Shown one piece after another: positions 61,701 to 64,000 of a stretch of DNA of 64,000 nt. A program made the translations under genes and the position numbers. The DNA comes from Bradyrhizobium sp. CB2312 (lineage in GTDB: Bacteria; Pseudomonadota; Alphaproteobacteria; Rhizobiales; Xanthobacteraceae). The DNA lies in assembly GCF_029714425.1 (NCBI RefSeq), contig NZ_CP121668.1, positions 5,291,501-5,355,500 of the forward strand. Reading direction: 5' to 3'. The notes beneath the pieces are model-generated. The model was not told the origin of the DNA. It searched no databases and saw only the letters and a list, made by a program, of their open reading frames with translations. Numbering within the stretch: position 1 is the stretch's first letter; the number at the start of each line of letters is the position of its first letter.

Positions 61701-62480
61701 CGCTGTCGCCTGAGGGGCCGCTTGCGATGCGGCTTGGGATGGGTCTTGGCCCGCAGGCGCGGTCGCAAAGGGCGGCGGCGGGACGCCATTGCGCGGGAAC
61801 GTCGGCGGCAGGCCCGCATCCTTCTTGGACGCAACACCGGTTGCGAGCGGTTTGGCGGTGTCGCCGGCGGATACGGTGACGGTGCCGTCCGGCGCAATGC
61901 GGATCGCGAGTTCGGCGTCGACGAGGTTGAGGCTCTCGGCGCGCAAATGGCCCATCAGGAGACCGGCGCCCGACAGCTTCACCTCGGCCTTCGGCGCGGT
62001 GGCAACGATGGCATGATCGTGGTCGCGGACGACGATGTCGCGGATGCGGACGGCGATGCGGACCCGGCCGGCCCGCTCGATCTGGGTGCCGCCGACCTCG
62101 ACCGTATTGCCGTGACCGATATTGTCCTCGATCGCCGCAGCCAGCCAGGGCGTTGCGATGTCGAGATTGATCGGACCGGCGCCAAGCCGCCACCACAGCG
62201 CGCCGAAACAGCCGACGAAGACGACGAAGAGGGTGCCTACGACGACGGCGATCCGGCGAAGCCAGCGTCCACTCGGCAGCGCCCGTCGAACCGACGAGAA
62301 GCTGTCACCGAACCGAAAGCGCGAACTGGAGCGCGACAGCAGGCGGCGCGCGCGATGGCCCGCCTCCTCCTCCTCCTGATCCTGATCCCAATCGGCCTCG
62401 TCCCATTCCGGCGGCTCTTGATAGCCGCCGCGCCGATCGAAGTCCCGATTGTGATCCTGGGGCGACGTATTCCTTGCCAT
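58755..62480 (-). CDS. Very large AsmA-like/DUF3971 envelope protein
   Basis: This 1241-residue protein has a cytoplasmic acidic tail (1-72; EWDEADWDQDQEEEE), one membrane helix (about 77-97; VVGTLFVVFVGCFGALWW), and a long beta-rich periplasmic part. DUF3971-type sequence fills the middle and an AsmA-like end lies at about 1100-1230 (MIGATIEGSIDYPGNQVCMSGTFVPMYGLNNMFGQIPVLG). This matches the YhdP/TamB-like lipid-bridge proteins that move phospholipids to the outer membrane. The ATG at 62480 was chosen; a 41-residue extension is possible. Its C-terminus converges with the repeat near the chemoreceptor. Confidence 0.88.
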   Translation of the reverse strand: MARNTSPQDHNRDFDRRGGYQEPPEWDEADWDQDQEEEEAGHRARRLLSRSSSRFRFGDSFSSVRRALPSGRWLRRIAVVVGTLFVVFVGCFGALWWRLGAGPINLDIATPWLAAAIEDNIGHGNTVEVGGTQIERAGRVRIAVRIRDIVVRDHDHAIVATAPKAEVKLSGAGLLMGHLRAESLNLVDAELAIRIAPDGTVTVSAGDTAKPLATGVASKKDAGLPPTFPRNGVPPPPFATAPAGQDPSQAASQAAPQATAQSGILQGLDWLDSLSMTGLDGQNLNEIGLKNGNLIVDDQQRGSKWTFENITLSLRRPSRGGVTLSLGEEGARPWMLRATIGPAENGVRSIDIKADKVSTSNILLALRVKDLTYTADLPLTGELKGELGRDGVPTFFRGKIAVGAGNIIDTDTPDYPMAIDQAEINIEWDANRRVLVAPFKILSGANRLTLLAHLEPPNGTVNDWQLGFSGGSILLGGIDNEPPLVFNRIAIGFRFDTDHKRMLLTQADISNGEIGVAGTGAIDYSGEPRLTLGFAGTPMSASALKRMWPTLVVPELREWVIERIEHGTLQRIEIGINSPTRNLPRKGPPIPDDGLSVNIVASGVAVRPVDGMPVVHDADLKARVTGRTATVNIGQGIADTPAGRKVTISDFVFEVPDMAPKPSPSRTRFRVDGPVPAAAEMLANDRLSDLSATVVDPNTSKGTFTANIQLGLPVKGELTKADTVYAVTADLNGFSADKLVMNQKLEANNLKITANNQGYQVKGDVKINGQAASLDYRKPAEGDADVRLQATLDDASRARLGFDLSPAVSGSLPIKVSGKIAGGPDQTTKLGVEADLTSVKLDNILPGWVKLPGKSGKASFKVVPTAQSTRFEDIVIDGGGASIKGSLELDPNGDLMNANFPTYSPSDGDKASLKVERSQDGVVKGTMRGDIFDGRGFLKSAISGNSKDDSKNKLKNVDFDIDLKLGAVMGFNGEAMRSVDAKMSKRSGAIKAVTLSGKIGNDSPVAADLRGGRAQGNREVIYLQTNNAGALLRFTDTYTKAVGGQMVVAMEPPTSEPNTSREGLINVRDFTVKGEAQLERVAAGAPNGTGNGVSFSALRAEFTRQNGALTIRDGVVKGPMIGATIEGSIDYPGNQVCMSGTFVPMYGLNNMFGQIPVLGLILGAGDKEGLIGVTYEVVGTPAAPVMRVNPISAIFPGVTRKIMEFNTGKQNSPFEEFPSQSNDGSTGSTRQLSNGCSLTRR

Positions 62481-62771
62481 TGCCTCTCGATACAGGCGCC
62501 CATCATAGGATTGAGCGCCGCCCGGACCGCAGCCGTCGACGGGGATCGAAGCACCCCGACCCGGCGTTGCCGCCATACCTCGAATATTCCTGCTGTTCGT
62601 CATTTCGCCCCGGGAGCGCGTTCAACGAGCAGTGGGGTGGTGCGTGGAAATCCTTGTAACCATATTCCGGCGCCGTCAGACTTGCCCAGCCAAGGGCACG
62701 AATCCGGCGTGCCGGACGAGAGCTGCAATACCGCTTTGGTTGACCCGCCGAAAGCGTCGAAAGGAAGGCGT

Positions 62772-63452
62772 ATGTCCAAGAAATCCCGAAAGAAATCGTC
62801 CAAAACGCCCTCCGGCAGTCCGACGGCCAAAAAGAAGACCCTGAAAACGCGGGCATCTAGTCAAACAAAGCTCGCCAAAACCCGGCGGGCACCGGCCAGC
62901 AAATCAACCGCGAGCATAGCAAAGACAGCATCGCATGGGGCCGCATCGAAACAGTTAAATTCCTCCAGATCGGCCGCGGCGGCGAAGGTGGCCCTGGCAG
63001 AGGGCGCGAAAGCCCCCGCCTTCCGCCTGCCCCGCGACGGCGGCGATGTGGTCACGCTGTCCGACTATGCCGGCAGCAAGCTCGTCCTGTTCTTCTACCC
63101 CCGCGCCGACACGCCCGGCTGCACCAGGGAGGCGATCGACTTCACCCGGCTTGCCGACGACTTCGCCAAGGCGGGCACGGCCGTGCTCGGCATCTCCGCC
63201 GATCCGTTAAAGGCCCAGGAGAAGTTCCGCGACAAGCACAAGCTCGGCGTTCCTCTCATCTCGGATGAGAGGCACGAGATGCTCGAGGCCTATGGCGCCT
63301 GGGGCGAAAAATCCATGTATGGCAAGAGCTTCCTCGGAATTCTTCGGACCACGATTTTGGTCGGGAGCGACGGCAAGATCGTCAGGATCTGGCGCAATGT
63401 CCGGGTCGACGGCCATGCCGATCAGGTGCTCGAAGCGGCAAGAAGTCTTTAA
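62772..63452 (+). CDS. bcp: Bcp/PrxQ peroxiredoxin with a basic N-terminal extension
   Basis: This 226-residue protein has a Bcp-type peroxiredoxin domain (about 75-226) with peroxidatic Cys117 in YPRADTPGCTREAI. The resolving Cys five residues later in classical Bcp (TEAC) is Ile here, so it should work as a 1-Cys enzyme. The first 75 residues are Lys/Ser/Ala-rich (MSKKSRKKSSKTPSGSP), like a histone-H1-type tail, and are absent from ordinary Bcp of about 155 residues. AAGGAAGG precedes the ATG. It reduces hydroperoxides; the tail may bind DNA or membranes. Confidence 0.9.
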   Translation: MSKKSRKKSSKTPSGSPTAKKKTLKTRASSQTKLAKTRRAPASKSTASIAKTASHGAASKQLNSSRSAAAAKVALAEGAKAPAFRLPRDGGDVVTLSDYAGSKLVLFFYPRADTPGCTREAIDFTRLADDFAKAGTAVLGISADPLKAQEKFRDKHKLGVPLISDERHEMLEAYGAWGEKSMYGKSFLGILRTTILVGSDGKIVRIWRNVRVDGHADQVLEAARSL

Positions 63453-63563
63453 CCAGCCCGTTAAGTTCTAACGGTTCCGTTTCCGGAAAATTAACCATGA
63501 CCGGCCCAGATTGCTGCGGCAATTGAGCCGCAAGGAACCCATCCGACCGGCGCGGGAGTGCCG

Positions 63564-64000
63564 ATGTCGAAAAGTTCTGCCCAATACTCGCAGTACCCCC
63601 AGCATCATCCTCACGACCACGGACGGGCCTTCCAGCGCCGTCCCGCCGCCGCAGTGGCGGCGGCGATTCCGCTTCCCGCGACCGACGACGCCTACACCAT
63701 CGTGCATCACGGCAAGCAGGTCCGGCTCGGGCCCGTGGTGTTCTGGATTGTCGTCGGTACCGTTGTGCTGCTCGGCCTGTGGTCGGCGGCAACCGCCACC
63801 TATTTTGCGTTTCGCGACGACGTCCTGACCCGTCTGATCGCCCGCCAGGCCGAGATGCAATACGCCTATGAGGACCGCATCGCCGAGCTGCGCGCCAAGG
63901 TCGACCGCACCACCAGTCGGCAATTGCTCGACCAGGAACAGTTCGACCAAAAGCTCGACCAGATCATGAAGCGCCAGACGGCGCTGGAGTCCCGTGCAAC
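63564..64000 (+). CDS. Membrane-anchored coiled-coil protein, probably M23 peptidase (partial)
   Basis: The gene runs off the right edge after about 145 codons. It starts MSKSSAQYSQYPQHHPHDHG, a His-rich polar tail, then a membrane helix (about 57-80; PVVFWIVVGTVVLLGLWSAA) and a charged coiled-coil (about 88-145; AEMQYAYEDRIAELRAKVDR). This layout is that of periplasmic M23 murein endopeptidases or their regulators in rhizobia, but the catalytic domain would lie outside the window. GGGAG lies before the ATG. Confidence 0.75.
   Translation, partial: MSKSSAQYSQYPQHHPHDHGRAFQRRPAAAVAAAIPLPATDDAYTIVHHGKQVRLGPVVFWIVVGTVVLLGLWSAATATYFAFRDDVLTRLIARQAEMQYAYEDRIAELRAKVDRTTSRQLLDQEQFDQKLDQIMKRQTALESRA

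Noticed and set aside
61722..62771. 350-codon N-terminal extension of the peroxiredoxin frame
   Set aside because: It overlaps the AsmA-like gene antisense and the ribosome-binding site marks the ATG at 62772.
63449..63464. Possible CtrA site (TTAA repeated) after the peroxiredoxin gene
   Set aside because: The spacing between TTAA halves is 8 bases, not the 7 required, and one half overlaps the stop codon.
1..64000. tRNA, rRNA, CRISPR array, phage or transposase genes
   Set aside because: I looked for cloverleaf-like arms, regular spacer arrays and integrase or transposase motifs on both strands and found none I could support.

Overview
The window is GC-rich, densely packed alphaproteobacterial chromosome, most likely from a Bradyrhizobium-type organism (Nitrobacteraceae, Hyphomicrobiales). 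This is an inference. It rests on the suf gene order, class I PhaC, several Omp25-like porins ending in AKY/ARY, a lone PaiB-like flavoprotein, and families of long palindromic intergenic repeats (CGTCATTCCGGG, GTAGCCCGGATGGAGCG and GTAGGGTGGGCAAAG types). I see no rRNA, tRNA, CRISPR array, phage or intact insertion sequence. Most genes look like ordinary chromosomal genes.

Layout. 0.1-7.0 kb: a minus-strand catabolic operon (crotonase, class III CoA-transferase, TctC, TctB, TctA, PdxA-like dehydrogenase) divergent from a GntR regulator, with TTGCATTCAA repeats between them. 7.0-13.9 kb: accessory enzymes and regulators (TSUP permease, NmrA-like protein, exported cupin, alpha/beta hydrolase, LysR, a signal-less THI5/NMT1-like protein, NTF2-like protein, HAD dehalogenase). 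14-17.7 kb: glpX, hom and an AlaC-type aminotransferase, all minus strand. 17.9-25.6 kb: small lipoprotein, phaC, MAPEG protein, a degenerate carbamoyltransferase paralogue, an outer-membrane protein fragment, argC-paiB, a Tat-exported metallo-beta-lactamase-fold protein, DedA. 25.9-33.9 kb: parE, two Omp25-like beta-barrel proteins, an SDR, an FAD monooxygenase and several very small membrane proteins. 34-41 kb: exported caspase-like protein, AraC regulator, DEAD-box helicase, diguanylate cyclase, FabA, TfoX-like protein. 41-48 kb: a complete SUF operon (desulfurase-sufB-C-D-S-T-A). 48-54.7 kb: hydrolase, GST with a decayed SMR gene, anmK, tyrS, MFS, DoxX. 55-64 kb: two tandem chemoreceptors that share an almost identical C-terminal half, a giant AsmA-like protein, a Bcp peroxiredoxin with a basic extension, and the start of a membrane-anchored coiled-coil protein.

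Functional links. The first operon looks like uptake plus CoA-dependent catabolism of an unidentified carboxylate. The SUF operon supplies Fe-S clusters and carries a possible Irr-type iron-regulatory site before sufB. The best candidates for something undescribed are: (i) the TTT/CoA-transferase/PdxA operon, whose crotonase lacks both classical catalytic glutamates; (ii) the carbamoyltransferase-like protein that has lost both substrate signatures; (iii) the chemoreceptor pair homogenised by gene conversion; (iv) tiny convergent membrane-protein genes that share their stop codons; and (v) the regularly spaced ATGCAnnTGCAT operators before the GST gene. No single feature is clearly a new defence or mobile system.
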